DNA of 64,000 nucleotides from Heterobilharzia americana (lineage: Eukaryota; Platyhelminthes; Trematoda; Strigeidida; Schistosomatidae). Where the stretch lies: the NCBI GenBank assembly GCA_944470555.2, contig OX104127.1, forward strand, positions 158,261,276-158,325,275, written 5' to 3'. The notes under the pieces are model-generated. The model was not told the origin of the DNA. It ran no database searches and saw nothing but the letters and a program-made list of their open reading frames with translations. The stretch's first letter is position 1, and every line of letters starts with the position of its first letter. The position numbers and the translations under genes are program-made. This document shows positions 11,560 through 24,090 of the stretch, piece by piece.

Positions 11560-12920
11560 TACAATTCACAAGCTAAATAAGGTGGTATGATTGAATTTCT
11601 GTGTGTAGTTGTCTTGTCAGATGACAGACATGGAGAGAGGTATGGATGCCTGGGATGTGTTTCATCAGATAAAAAAATATTTGCAGATAGCTGTCTACAA
11701 GTGTTCAGATGCCTATCAACAAAGGGATCTACTATCAAGATTAGCGGTGTACCACGTGGTCTAATGACAGCCTTCAAAAGCCTACTCCATACAGAACTTT
11801 TTTCTTGAGTTCAGAAAAGACTAACGGCGAACAGTGTGTAAGTATATGCAAAACGGACGTTGAGTTATGTCCGACAGTTTGAGCTTCCACCTATAAAAGA
11901 ACAAGTGAAGGATATTCCTGGAAATGAATAGGATATAAAGGGACCAAGAAAGATCAGAAGAAAAACATAAGCCAAGATGGACCAAGCTTAATCTATCCAT
12001 AAGAGAAGAGTTATTGAACTGAAGAAATTTATGTAGGTCTTGTTTATATCTTAAGCCAAGATTAACCGCATAATATGTGTGAGGGTTGGGTGTGAGGTCA
12101 TTTAAGAAAGACTAGTGACCAACTTCGGTTAAGAAGTTATTAAACTGAGAAGAATCTAAAGAGGCGACGACCAGCATGCATATTATTAAGCCATCTAAGT
12201 ACCTGACAGAGTTAGCTTTAGTTTAGATTAGTAAGTCATGGGAAACGAAAGACAAGAGAATCTAAGAGAGGATAGCACCTTCGAAGAAGAGCGGTCCCCT
12301 TTGCATAGAGTGCACTGTCTTCTTTCCGAAAAATGAGAATCAAGTCAGTTGAAAATCCACGACTCAGTCAGAGTTCTGGTAAGCTCAATCAATAAGAGGT
12401 GTCCTGGGATACAGTCAAAGGTACAATTATAATCCAAGAAGGTAGATCTAATATACTTAACACCTTTGTATTAACTACCAATGATATTATGATGTCAAAC
12501 AACTGCAGTATCCAAAGTACTCCTTCTGGATTTGTAGACGAAGTGATTTAGATCTCTGACAGCCTGCAAAGGAGCTTCAGGCATATGAAGGCAGGTTGAA
12601 ATCCCACTTTCTTTTGCTCCAGAAGATATAGACTAAACTACTGGAACTATTTTCAATTACCTTCCAGGCAGTTGATACCTCATTTCTGGTAAAAGACTCA
12701 TTCAAAGGGTTTTTCTTAGTAGATGACATAGAATATTAGCGTAGAATGTTAGCATGTCATCTGGTCTGAGGCATTGAAAAGGCTTTAATGATTTCAGGTA
12801 TTTGAACACTAGTGTTCCATTGAATTTAGGAGAATTCCACTCTGTTATACGTGAACAATTAGAGAAGATAACATTCGTAGATTTATGTATGAATGACTCG
12901 TTCAAAGTACACACGTTGTC
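11560..12920 (-). mobile_element. Degenerate LINE remnant, CR1/Jockey-like
   Basis: On the minus strand, in several frames, short pieces recall a non-LTR reverse transcriptase: YLKSLKPFQCLRPDDM near 12,770-12,815 (an LKSxKSPGPDxI block), LTESWIF followed by SHFSERRQC near 12,320-12,370, and FSSDLSWS near 11,945-11,970. The order and spacing fit a CR1- or Jockey-clade element. Stops and frameshifts are frequent. Each motif is weak on its own, so the assignment rests on their order. Confidence 0.45.
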
Positions 12921-12929
12921 ATAGGTTTA

Positions 12930-14214
12930 ATTTTTGAGTTTTCTCTTATCAGTGAGATCATTAAAACATGCTCCATATACTAGAAGAGTTTGTACATGAC
13001 ATAGTCTTCTGATTATACATTAAGTTTAGGTGGTGTATTTAAGGTTTAATGAGGCAGTTAAGTTATTTAACATGAGTGTTATGCTCCGATTAGTACAGTT
13101 ATTCTTTTTCTCATCTCAGTCTTTTTAATTGTGAAGATGAAAGTGTATTAAACCTTAGAGAAATTATTTGAGCTTGGTAGGAAATATCAGAGGGGAATTG
13201 GAGATAAGATGTGACAGTATCGATTGTATCATGTAGAGGATCATTTTTAAATATTTCCTAATCTGTGTTGTGTAACACACATGTGAGTTGGGGTATATTC
13301 TCATATGTGAAACTGCTGTATGTATAGTCTTCTTAGATTGGTATACAAAAGTATTCTTCTGAAGTCAATCATATATTTTTGAAATTGATCTGAGATCAGT
13401 AGTGGTGCAAGTTTCTATATTTCATATGTACCAGATTCATCAACCAAAATCAAGTCTAGTATCGCAACAAACAAAATGAATTGAAACACCGAGTAGATCA
13501 CTGTGACCAGGAGAACAAAGAAAGACAATGAATCATACTACATAACAGCAGCAAATTCCATGGATTTGTCAGCCAATCTAGATAATTCATAATCGCTGCA
13601 ACCAGGAGTCAAATAAACATTGGTGAAGTAAATGAACTCAAATTTGTCTAAGTATTTACGATGACATTTAATAGTCATACAGCCTATATCGTCAATATAA
13701 TCGATGAAAAATGTATAATTTGATGACGATAAATGTAGAACTAGGTTGATCGTGGTGAAAATATTTAAAGGTCATTCAACCAAGTTTCTTCTAATATTAC
13801 TACACAAGCATTCCTATAAATATTAGAACATAGAAGGCATTTTAAATAGTCTACCATACTCAGTGGAGATACGCAGTTCAAGTTGAGTATTTCGGCTAGT
13901 ATAATTTGAGGTAGTCTGGTTCTCCTTTAAAGAGTGCTGCCGTCCACCATGATGTTGTATCTTAATTACACTTGTCAGTTTCATAGAGGGGGACTGATAA
14001 CTTCTTACAAACTAATTTAAATATTCAATACGACTGGAGGTCAGATTTGGACTAATTAAAACAGGTGCAATATATACGATGGAAAGATTTGGTAGCGTAG
14101 AGTTTAAATAAACCACCTTATGTAGTATATTCGCGTTTCACAAGTATTTCAGAAGTTTTTCACCAAACTTTGACGTTTATAAACATTGAGTGACATACAG
14201 ACAGTACTTAGATG
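12930..14214. other. No recognisable feature
   Basis: AT-rich sequence of almost 1.3 kb with no extended open frame, no splice-bounded exon and no match to the repeat families seen elsewhere in the window. Confidence 0.3.
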
Positions 14215-14227
14215 AAGTGACTCCAGT

Positions 14228-14983
14228 TATTATTATTATTTGTCCCTTGCGTTCCTAATGGAACTTACGGCTTCACTAGCACGTCTCCATTCCACTCTCT
14301 TCTCTCCAATCTCGTTAACCTGGCTGCATTACTGCCCAAAACCTCTCATTTCTTCCTCACACCATCTTCTCCATGTCACACTCACCTCGGATGCCCAACT
14401 CATCCTTTCCCATCTAACTCCCACTCAACGGCCTGGCCTGGAGCATGATTTCCCCAGTCGGCCTGTTCAGTGCATGCCAAATCCATCTCCACCTCCTTCC
14501 AGTGCATATTTGTTGAGTGATAAGTTCTTGTTTCATTGGTTCGTTGACAGGCAGCCAGAGTCACTTCCTTGTTACTTATTCTTGTTATTCTGGCCGTCTC
14601 ATCTGATCATCAGTATTGAGCCAGTGTAGGCAGTCGTTGATGAATATCTGTAGTTTGTTGGAAATGCCTTTCGTAACGCACCGAGTCTCTTAACCATCAC
14701 ATAGAAGCACTGACTTACTTGACTGGATTTGTGTTGAAAATCTGGATGCTGTCTACGCTTTATGCTGAATGGAGTGTAGAAGATCTCCACACTGGTTTCA
14801 GGTTAGTGAACGCCTATCTTGCTGTTATTTCCGATGCTGGCTGCTTTGACGTCCTCGTCTGTGCCTGTGTCGCCTGTAGTTGAGACGATGCTGCCTAGGT
14901 AGGCAGGTAGGTGAAAGAGGCTACTTCCTTTAAATTTCTCCTATTGATGGTGATCGGAGCTTATCGTCATTGTTGGTGGCGTT
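14228..14983 (-). mobile_element. SR2-like LINE fragment D with 13-bp target-site duplication
   Basis: A 5'-truncated insertion of 756 bp. Its (TTA)n end, the complement of the tail, is at 14,228-14,240. It extends to the ITVNGRNLKEV region of the ORF. The 13 bp aagtgactccagt occur on both sides, at 14,215-14,227 and 14,984-14,996. That marks target-primed reverse transcription and fixes both boundaries. A short aggtaggcaggtagg stretch near 14,899 shows the YLGS site at an early stage of repeat growth. Confidence 0.92.
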
Positions 14984-14999
14984 AAGTGACTCCAGTAGT

Positions 15000-15641
15000 A
15001 CACAAGGTTTGATTGTGAACCAGCCAAATATCAAAGCTTGGAGACACACTAGACAACTATACTTTTTACTTTTGAGCTTAAGATTCTTTCCTTAGTATTG
15101 CAAAGTACTTTGATCACGATATGCTTTTAAGTATCCAGAAAGCATAAAATCTTGTGAGCTTAAGCATATTCGACAGTGAATTTTCTTCTCATCTGTAATT
15201 AAATGATGGGAGTTTTTGAAATATATAGACACTGGCCAAAAATGTGTCAAAATTTATTCGACTCTAAATGCCAACACAGCACTACTTTCATTGATTGGTC
15301 ACTGGAGGGTAACCATCTTCATATTGTCAAATCCTAAGTGGTGACAGAATTCAATCGATTATTTTGTTATGTAGCCACGAAGCTGGGAGGTTCACTATTA
15401 CATTTCACTTTTATGTATGTATGTATGTATGTATGTATGTATGTATGTATCTATAGGTTTTTAGAGATAGTTTTCAACCCTTGAACAATGAACAATCTGT
15501 GATTTGTTTAAATTGCTCAATAAAATTGATGTGAATAGTTCAAAACCTTGAAGTTTTAAAAAGGTTTATAGTTTTCATTATTCACTATCTACTGAAGCAT
15601 CATTTGAAGAAACTGAATGAAATGAAGAATTTGACTATAAA
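15000..15641. other. Upstream region; (ATGT)n at 15,413-15,451
   Basis: AT-rich sequence with one short ATGT array. It precedes the first coding exon of the seven-exon gene. No promoter element can be assigned with confidence. Confidence 0.4.
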
Positions 15642-15731
15642 ATGGATCCAGTTGAAGTTAGAAATGACAAGGTCAATTTAATCTTGAATAGAGAAGAAAG
15701 ACAGATGAAATTAATTCTTCATATATATTCT
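15642..15731 (+). CDS. Candidate first coding exon of the seven-exon gene (e1)
   Basis: ATG at 15,642 opens 30 codons, starting MDPVEVRNDKVNLILN and ending in HIYS. A donor gtgagt follows at 15,732. An in-frame TGA lies 24 nt upstream and there is no pyrimidine-rich acceptor close by, so this is more likely a start exon than an internal one. The exon ends in phase 0, like all later exons. Splicing to e2 would give a charged, helix-prone N-terminus. I do not recognise the protein. The exon is short, so this call is less secure than e3-e7. Confidence 0.5.
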
Positions 15732-16547
15732 GTGAGTACTTATCCTTTCTTTTTGAATACTTTCTTTTCCTCTTTTGAATAACACCATCTTAAATACTCT
15801 TTGTTGACGATAAGAGGTTCGCAGGTTACCACTTGAACATTGTGATCAGTTTGTCAAATAGACCATAGATTCGACAAAATAAAGTGTGGCGTGATCATTT
15901 TGTGAGTAGTTTACAAATTGCACACTCCAAGTGTAGGATCAACGAAGTTTCCGCTGGAAAACATCCAATTCAGTCAACATCACATGGTGTCATCTTGAAC
16001 ATAGAAGCGTCATAAAGTAACGAATGAGAAACATGAGTAATTAGAAATCACTCAGGCTGATCTGCACATATCGTCAGCTACATCAGACACTGAGCAATGG
16101 TTTCGCTCGTCCGATCTAAGTCAGGCCATCCGTGATGCAGCCAGATAACATTAGTTCACAGAGGTGAATTCTTTAGACTAAATGGATCCAGGAAGCTGGG
16201 CTGATATGGTTGGATTCGTAAACCTGAAGTGAGATACCCAATTTAAAATGATTTGCTAGTGATGGGCTTGGCCCTAAATAAGAGAAATGGCTGTTCAGTG
16301 TTTTGGATCGCAATAAACTGACTGACAAGATCAGCAAATCAACGTGAGTGATTTTTTCAGTAGTATATTTCAAATCATTGAATGTTCGTTCACCTTACTT
16401 GTTAGTGATAGATATCCGACCACGTGTCCTCCAGTTGCACTACCTGTTTACTCAGGTTGATGAGCATGAAGTAGCTGGTTGAAATGGTCTTACAAATAAG
16501 GTTTTTACTTCAACTAATTAGATCCCTTTATAAATTTAGATAAAAAA
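15732..16547. other. Intron sequence without recognised feature
   Basis: Start of intron 1 of the seven-exon gene (15,732-24,483). No repeat family was recognised in this part. Confidence 0.35.
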
Positions 16548-17203
16548 AGCAGGTAGATGTAAAGTGAAAGAGAATGGTGCAGTGCATCTGAACAACACAT
16601 TTCACATGGTAGTCGGACGAAACCCATAGGGATTGAAGTAAAATGAAATTCTGGTCAGCAGTAGGACATCGCAGCTCCGTTGGTAGAGCATCTGAATGTA
16701 ACCTGGTGGTCGCTGGTCCGAATGCGGTCACGGTCCAGATTTTCACCTCACCTTCAATCATCACCCAGTACATTTCAAATAGTTTGATCACACACATGCA
16801 CTCACCGCACTCAGGACATGAAAATTTTCAAACTTAAACGGATAGGAAACTATTTACCAGTCAGATGAGAAGACAATATTAAACGTGAATGTTACAATGA
16901 AAGTGAGTAAAATGAGGACAACAAAAACTCGATATTACCTTGGATCTAACAAGGAAGGTTGAATGTGATGGGAAGTTGATTTTGAATGCATGGAGGTGGC
17001 TTAAACCTCCCAATTCCTAATGCTTCAACAAACTTTATACTACTTCGACAACAGGTTTTATAGATGGATTGAAATGACGTTTGCACAGCCATTTTATGCT
17101 TCGTCTCTTTACCAATTGGTGAGGTGGGAAGTTAGTTTTCAGGATCGATTGGGTTAGGCGACTCTATTGTTGATGGGGTCACTTTGGAATGTGTTCTGTG
17201 GCT
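16548..17203 (+). repeat. Left arm of a 0.66-kb inverted repeat containing an S2 SINE
   Basis: The arm matches the reverse complement of 19,766-20,424 with only scattered differences. It contains an S2 head near 16,671-16,735 (A-box-like cagctccgttggtagagc, B-box-like ggtccgaatgc) and the family tail caccttcaatcatcaccc. The rest, to 17,203, is unidentified but shared by both arms. Confidence 0.85.
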
Positions 17204-17239
17204 TACTTGAGACCCCGTTAAGCCGACATCTATACTGTT

Positions 17240-17405
17240 TTTGACCATCTGATATAGCTGTAGTTTCGCGGACTAGTTGTCGCTGGTTGCAATCCAGACA
17301 TGGTCCAAATACTCATTTCACTTTCAATCATCACCCAGTATCATTACTACAAGTTTGCCGAAACATGTCTATCCCAGACAGCCAAACTGATCATCAATAT
17401 GATGC
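17240..17405 (+). repeat. S2 SINE, truncated head
   Basis: Has tgtcgctggttgcaatccag (a B-box relic), then tttcaatcatcacccagtat and a 3' part shared with the copy at 59.5 kb (aaactgatcatcaatatgat). It ends where SR2 fragment E begins. Confidence 0.6.
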
Positions 17406-17407
17406 TT

Positions 17408-19018
17408 CCTCCTAATAGGCGACATGAATGCCAAACTGGAAGCGGACAACACAGGAAGAGAACTAACCATGGGTCGGGAAGCGCTTGGTGAAATGAACGA
17501 GAATAGAGAATTGTTTTCAGAATTCTGTGCATTCAACGATTTGGTGATTGGAAGCACTGTGCTTACGCACAAGATGTCCACAAAACGACATGGATCTCAC
17601 CAGACACCAGGACACACTAAAAATCAGATCGACTTTATCTCAATGTGAAGAAAGTGGGGACGCAACCTACTTGACATAAGGTCAAGAAGAGGAGCAGATG
17701 TAGGCTCAGGCCATTATCTAATGCAAGGAACCTTCCAAATCAAGTTGAAATCCTTCAAGGGAGTTGGTTAATGACCACAGTTGAAGTTCAACACCCAGAA
17801 CAGAAACTGAAGGACGACACTACAAGAGACATCTTCACTTCAGCCATCAAGACAAAATAGGATATCGAGTAGCATCCTTGAAGAAACCTGTGTGGATTAG
17901 CGCTGGAACTCTTTGAATGAGATGTGGAAAGAAACCTACATAACCCTATTAGGAAGGAAGAAGAAAGAAGATAAGGAATGGATCTCCTCGGACACATGGA
18001 AGCTGATAGGAGACAGGAGGATGGTGAAGTAGAAGACGAAACACTGCAAGGATGAACAACGACAAGAGGAACTGAGTACAACATATAAAACACTGGACAA
18101 AGAAGTGAAGAAGAGTGCACGGAAAGACAAAAGACACTTCTAAGACACATTGGCAAGTGAAGCAGAACAGGCTACCGGCTCGTAGGAGAGACCTGACAAC
18201 ATTGCATCAAATAACCAGGTTACCATCTGAGAAGAGATCAACACACATGAAACCAATAAAAGATGATGAAAGAAAGCTAATCACCAAAGAAGAGAAACAA
18301 AGGAAAGAATAGGCTGACCACTTCAAAAAGCTCTTGAAACGACCACCACCACCACCTGCACTTCGTCCAGAAATACCACCTGTCACCCAGCCGCAGAACT
18401 ACCAGTAAACACAGGCCCTCCAACGAAAGTCGAAGTCCTGGATGCCATAAAATCACTGAAGTGTGGAAGAGCCGTAGAACTAGATGGAATCCCACCAGAA
18501 GCACTGAAAACAGATGCAGACAACAGCAGACATGCTCACACCACTACTGCAGAGGGTGTATAAGGAGGGAAAGGCACCTGCCCACTGATTGGAAGAAGGG
18601 CTACCCTGTCAAACTTCCAAAGAAGGGAGATCTTAGTGTTTGCAAGAACTGGCGCGGAATCACTTTCCTGTCCACCCCAAGCAAAATATTAAGCCGCATC
18701 ATTCTGTAGGGACTAAAGGATGCACTGGATTCAAAACTACGACCGGAACAGACTGGTTGGATTCAGGAAGTACAAATCATGTGCGGACCAAATTGCAACG
18801 CCGCGTTACACGTCATAATAGAACAGAGTATGGAATGGCAGTCAACTCTCTACCTCACCTCAACTTCATCCACTTTGAAAAGGCTATCAACAGCGTCGAC
18901 CGGCAAATAATTTGACAGTCAGTTGCTTCAATACTACGAAATACCACAAACCTTTATCAATCTCATTCAACAACTATATGAAGACGCCATATGCCAAATA
19001 ATTAACAATAGGAAGCTC
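17408..19018 (+). mobile_element. SR2-like LINE fragment E (inactive subfamily)
   Basis: Covers the ORF from the GDMNAKL part of the endonuclease (gcgacatgaatgccaaactg) to the reverse transcriptase just after the DATCQVIHNG region. It is truncated at both ends. It shares many disabling changes with fragment J at 41.4-43.6 kb: tag in place of the ERL codons (cattctgtagggactaaagg), a deletion at accggct-gtaggagag, and aatttgacagtcag. Both therefore belong to a subfamily that was already dead when it spread. Confidence 0.85.
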
Positions 19019-19054
19019 AAGAAATCTATATATAGTACGTTGAATAGTTATTTG

Positions 19055-19690
19055 ATGATTTAAGTGATAAAGTTTCATTCTATAAAAGATATGTATGGAT
19101 GATTTCTTGATCATAAGTGATAATCCATGTTGTGCTACTGCAGTTCTGAATCGAATGAACGAATTACAAAGTAGTATGTCCTTAAAAAGTGTAGAAGAGA
19201 ACGATAGCTACTTACCTTTCTTAAATATACTGATCAGTTGATGGCAGGATGAATTGATAAAACGATCTATTTACTGAAAGCCTCCTTGGATAAAACAGTG
19301 TTTAAATTACCATAGTTTCTGCTCAGTCTAGTACAAACGACGTTTAGTTAGGTCCCTATTTAATCGAACTGAAGGAATATGCACAGCTGATACGTCGGAT
19401 GATGAGATGAGATTATTGACGAAGACAGTGACTGATAACAACTACCCAACCAAGTTTATAAATCGGCATATAGTGGACAAAACATTGAAAGATGCTTTCC
19501 ACTCTGTCCCTAAGAAAGATGTATTCATCAAGCTACCATACACTGGTTACAGGAATAGCTTGATGGTCAGGCAGAGACTTAACAATGCCATCTACAAAGA
19601 GTATTAAGCAGCTGAGGTTCGGATAATTGAAAAAGTCCAAGACTGTATGTTCATCAAAGCCCTTGGACTAAGTGAAACATGAAGTTCTAT
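19055..19690 (+). mobile_element. PLE fragment, lineage B (reverse transcriptase end)
   Basis: In translation RYMDDFLIIS appears near 19,089-19,118, a YxDD box. Next come SYLPFLNI, a block resembling the WIKQCLNYHSFCS step after RT, and YTGYRNSLMVRQRLNNAI near 19,543-19,596, the place where other PLEs here have the IPYKEGTSE block. A 66-codon open frame remains at 19,407-19,607. The order fits a Penelope-like element of a different lineage from the one at 51-53 kb. Stops interrupt it. Confidence 0.6.
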
Positions 19691-19765
19691 CCCGTTGTAT
19701 TTACTAACTTATATCTAAGTGTGGTTACAAATACATAAGGAGGACTCACTAATCACTGAAAAAAG

Positions 19766-20424
19766 GTCATAGAACACATTCCAAAGTGACCCCATCAACA
19801 AATAGAGTCGCCTAACCCAATCGATCCTGAAAACTAACTTCCCACCTCACCAATTGGTAAAGAGACGAAGCATAAAATGGCTGTGCAAACGTCATTTCAA
19901 TCCATCTATAAAACCTGTTGTCGAAGTAGTATAAAGTTTGTTGAAGCATTAGGAATTGGGAGGTTTAAGCCACCTCCATGCATTCAAAATCAACTTCCCA
20001 TCACATTCAACCTTCCTTGTTAGATCCAAGGTAATATCAAGTTTTTGTTGTCCTCATTTTACTCACTTTCATTGTAACATTCACGTTTAATATTGTCTTC
20101 TCATCTGACTGGTAAATAGTTTCCTATCCGTTTAAGTTTGAAAATTTTCATGTCCTGAGTGCGGTGAGTGCATGTGTGTGATGAAACTATTTGAAATGAA
20201 CTGGGTGATGTTTGAAGGTGAGGTGAAAATCTGGACCGTGACCGCATTCGGACCAGTGAGCACCAGGTTACATTCCGGTGCTCTACCAACGGAGCTGCAA
20301 TGTCCTACTGCTGACCAGAATTTCATTTTACTTCAATCCCTATGGGTTTCGTCCGACTACCATGTGAAATGTGTTGTTCAGATGCACTGCACAATTCTCC
20401 TTCACTTTACATCTCCCTGCTATT
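19766..20424 (-). repeat. Right arm of the 0.66-kb inverted repeat
   Basis: Reverse complement of 16,548-17,203. It includes an S2 SINE on the minus strand (B-box complement near 20,246-20,262). The 2.56-kb spacer holds S2, SR2 fragment E and PLE lineage B. Confidence 0.85.
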
Positions 20425-20462
20425 TTATTGGACAACGGTTCTTTACAAAACAATAATTGTTA

Positions 20463-20640
20463 TTATTATGCACTGACGTCATTTGGAGGAACTTTGGAAA
20501 TCTGGCAGAAGTAAGTAGCTGTTTCGTCGCAGTTTGGGACTCCTGAGCAGTGAGCACCTAACTTTCCGTCTGTTCCACGGCCAGCGCGTTACCATTAAGC
20601 CTACGACTATCATGACCATCATCTAATGTCATCGTTGACC
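20463..20640 (-). repeat. S1 SINE, left arm of an inverted pair
   Basis: In plus orientation it reads atgcactgacgtcatttgga (tail), gctgtttcgtcgcagtttgg and actcctgagcagtgagcacc (hammerhead complement), then a tRNA-like part. In sense the core is CTCAGGA, with G5 lost. Confidence 0.6.
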
Positions 20641-20835
20641 TCAAGTTTGTTGGATTCCGGCCAAATGGCTCATTGGTAACATGCTGACCATGGAACTGAA
20701 ATGTCTTGTGTCCTCTCATCGATGGGGCCATGGAAGCGCACTGCTGTAGGGTTCCTCACTAGGACAAAACGGCTACTCAGTGCTCCCAGGCTTATAATGT
20801 TCGCCTAGGTGATGCCAGACCATAAAGGTTACCAA
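20641..20835 (+). repeat. S1 SINE, right arm of an inverted pair
   Basis: The tRNA-like A-box part (aaatggctcattggtaacat) is at about 20,664-20,683. A hammerhead relic follows near 20,739-20,795 (actgctgtagggttcctcac, aggacaaaacggctactcag), with conserved stem I bases but a broken core. Confidence 0.6.
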
Positions 20836-20839
20836 CTTG

Positions 20840-22365
20840 ACATCAATAAATCTCCACAAACCTTTCCAAATTGCATAAGTTATTGTTTTATTTTATCCTG
20901 AATTGATTATCCTGCAAATCTTATGATCTATGCTGATTGATTTCGATGGGGTCAACCTAAGTGTAACCTATACGATTTAATGTTAACCTGTTCATCTCGA
21001 GAACTGGCTGTCACCCGTTTGATTCATCATTTAACTGGAGCTAGTGAGAAACGGTTTTCTAGTCTTTTCTAGTTTAAATAGTTCGCCAACTGACATCATC
21101 TCATATAGAAGTCATTATTGAGAGTTTCTCTTCACTTATTAGTTGGAAAACTAATCAGAGATAGATGGTTGATAGTGATTAACTGCTTGAATTTAATTCA
21201 AAGATGCCTAGGTTTATCTCAATGAACTATTTTTATGAACAGATCGTTCGCTAATCAACAACTGTATGTCCGATGGCTGTAATCTTTCAATTTCATTTAT
21301 TTCATTTTATGTAAAGATGTGAACTTAAATGTTATTGGTAGTAAAATTTCTCTGACTTAAAGAAGTATCATCAAAAATTGACGTAGCACACCGGGATCTC
21401 AAAATGTATCTCTGTTTCAAATCGAATAATTTCATAAGGAGAGATATAAACAAATAGTTGTAGCGAAGAGATGTGTTTCCATTCAACGAAGTCATTAACC
21501 AAGCTGTACTTTTGTGAATAGGTGTTATTATTATCATTATAACAGAAACATGGTACAACAATAGCACCGGGAAACGCCTTACACAAAATGGTCTAAAGTG
21601 AAGGGTAGTGAATGAAAGTAAATCACAATAAGAATAGGATGGTTACAAGGCCAGTACAGTAAGATATATACAGAACAAAACACTCATTATTTTTGAGTAG
21701 CAGAAGATAGAAGGAAGCTACATACAGTATGGCCACCACTGGTTTTGATTCTGAGTCATATCTGATAACATCTCAAGCCAGTGATTACTTAACACAAGGT
21801 TTATCTAGAACAGTCAAGGTTTTATGATGGCTATGAAAAAGACGTGCTTTTTTAGGACATATAGTTCTTGCTTGAACTTCTAGATGTCTAGTGATTCAAT
21901 TATATCCAGATGCCTTGATTTCACTCCCTTTGAGCGACTTTACTGAACCCTTTAGAGCATAGTGAAAGAGTTCTGAAGAGAAACTGAATCATTCGAATTC
22001 ATAAGGTGTTGAAATCATTTCAGTATGCTTCTTTGTAAAGCACTGAATATCTTCATTAATAGGGAATAGTCTTGGAAACAGATGAAAAGAACTTACTAGT
22101 ACACTACACATTTGAGTTAAATTGATATCATAATAAAATACTTCATACATTTGGTCACACTGACAACCTTGAACATAGATATTTACAGAGTAAAATAGAG
22201 ACATGTTATTTCAATATGTTATAGTCTGAAAAAGATGATTTTTCCAATCTCGAAAGTTAACTAGTTTCTTATACTATTTTATTTATCAAACCTTATTCAT
22301 CTAAAGTTGCTGAAGAAACAGAATAAATTCGTTTCATTATTTACAAATAAATTTTGCTACATTTC
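20840..22365. other. Intron sequence without recognised feature
   Basis: About 1.5 kb of AT-rich DNA. Two overlapping frames of 71-80 codons near 21,325-21,586 show no family signature or splice context, so I do not call them genes. Confidence 0.35.
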
Positions 22366-22369
22366 AAAA

Positions 22370-24090
22370 AAAAATGTTGCGCAAATTCGAAGATGTTCAA
22401 CGGAAAACTAACAAGTTGGCAGAACTGGCAAGGCAGGGCATTGAAGATGGTACTTCCTTCAGGTGAAGTTTGAGAAGACAGAGGTGATGAAGGGACCCAA
22501 CCACCATCAACACCAACAACAGCAATAAGCACCAGTCACCAGCAACGCGAGAGATCTGAAGGAAGTTGTCTGTTTCACCTACCTACCTACCTACCTACCT
22601 ACCTACCTACCTACCTATCTACCTACACACCTACCTACCTACCTACCTACACACCTACCTACACACCTACCTACACACCTACACACCTACCTACCTACCT
22701 ACCTACCTACCTACACACCTACACACCTATCTACCTACCTACCTACCTACCTACCTACCTACCTACATACCTACCTACACACCTACCTACCTACCTACAC
22801 ACATACCTACCTACACACCTACCTACCTACCTACCTACCCACCTACCTACCTATCTGCCTACACACCTACCTACCTACCTACACACCTACACACCTATCT
22901 ACCTACCTACCTACACACCTACCTACACACCTACACACCTACCTACCTACCTACCTACCTACCTACCTACACACCTACACACCTATCTACCTACCTACCT
23001 ACCTACCTACACACCTACACACCTACCTACCTACACACCTACCTACACACCTACACACCTACCTACCTACACACCTACCTACACACCTACCCACCTACCT
23101 ACCTACACACATACCTACCTACCTACCTACCCACCTACCTACCTACACACCTACCTACCTACCTACCTACGTACCTACCTACCTACGTACCTACCTACAC
23201 ACCTACCTACCTACACACCTACCTACCTACCTACCTACCTACCTACACACCTACCTACCTACCTACCTACCTACCTACCTACCTACCTGCGTACACACCT
23301 ACCTACACACCTACCTACCTACCTACCAACACACACACCTTTCGCCACACCTACCTACACACCTACACACCTACCTGGACAGCATCGTCTCAACTGCAGA
23401 CGGTGACACAGGCACAGATGAGGATGTCAAAGCATCCAGCATCCAAAAGACAGCAAAACAGGCCTTCCATCACCAATTTGAAATAATTAGTGTTGAGATC
23501 TACTGAACTGCAGTGCACGGCACTGCATTCAGCATAAAGCGTGAACAACATCCGGAGTTAAAACACTCATTCAGTCAAGTAAGTCAGTGCTTCTGTGTGA
23601 TGGCTGAGAGACTTGGTGTGTTACGGAAAGCATTTGCAACAAACTGCAGACATTCATCGTCAACGGCTGCCGCCTACGCTCACTCGATACTGAAGATGGA
23701 GATCAGATGACCATAAAAAATAAGAATAAGCAACAAGGGACTCACTCTGACCTGGCAACGAACCAACCAACCAACAACTTATCACCCGACAAATGTGCAA
23801 AGGAGAGAGTGGATATAGATTGGATTGGACTGGACATAAACTGAGAAGACGGTTTGAGGACCTCAGGCATCAGGCCAGTCCAGACCGTCGGATGGAAGCC
23901 AAATGGAAAACGATGAGTTTGGCGTCCAAGGCAAGGATGACATGGTGGAGATGTTGTGAGTAAGAAATGAGAGTTTGTTGGCAGTCGTGGAGCCAGATAA
24001 AAGAGACTGTAGAGGAGAGATTTAAATGGAGACGTGGTAGTGAATTCCTACATTTCACTAGGAATCCAAATGACAAACAATGATAATTTT
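22370..24090 (+). mobile_element. SR2-like LINE fragment F carrying an 0.8-kb (CTAC)n array
   Basis: Begins in the part of the ORF after the FADD motif (aaaactaacaagttggcaga) and runs to the 3' end at about 24,086 (ttcactaggaatccaaatga). The continuous coding sequence is split at the FTYLGS codons by a large tetranucleotide array. On either side the match to the intact element is clear: gagagatctgaaggaagttg to the left, cagcatcgtctcaactgcag to the right. Confidence 0.9.
22577..23376 (+). repeat. (CTAC)n array with ACAC variants, about 200 units
   Basis: A tetranucleotide array of about 800 bp. CTAC units dominate, and ACAC units recur in higher-order blocks (CTACACAC). Single CCAC, GTAC and CATA variants occur. 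Four-base register is mostly kept, so all plus frames stay open. The resulting Tyr-Leu-Pro-Thr protein is an artefact. Confidence 0.95.

Noticed and set aside
17408..19018. Separate small genes in the many 60-120 codon frames of SR2 fragments
   Set aside because: They are shadows or shards of the decayed LINE ORF, confirmed by alignment to the intact copy.
22566..23486. 306-codon protein of Tyr-Leu-Pro-Thr repeats (also 26,305-27,026 on the minus strand)
   Set aside because: The frame exists because CTAC units contain no stop. The flanks are out-of-frame SR2 coding sequence.
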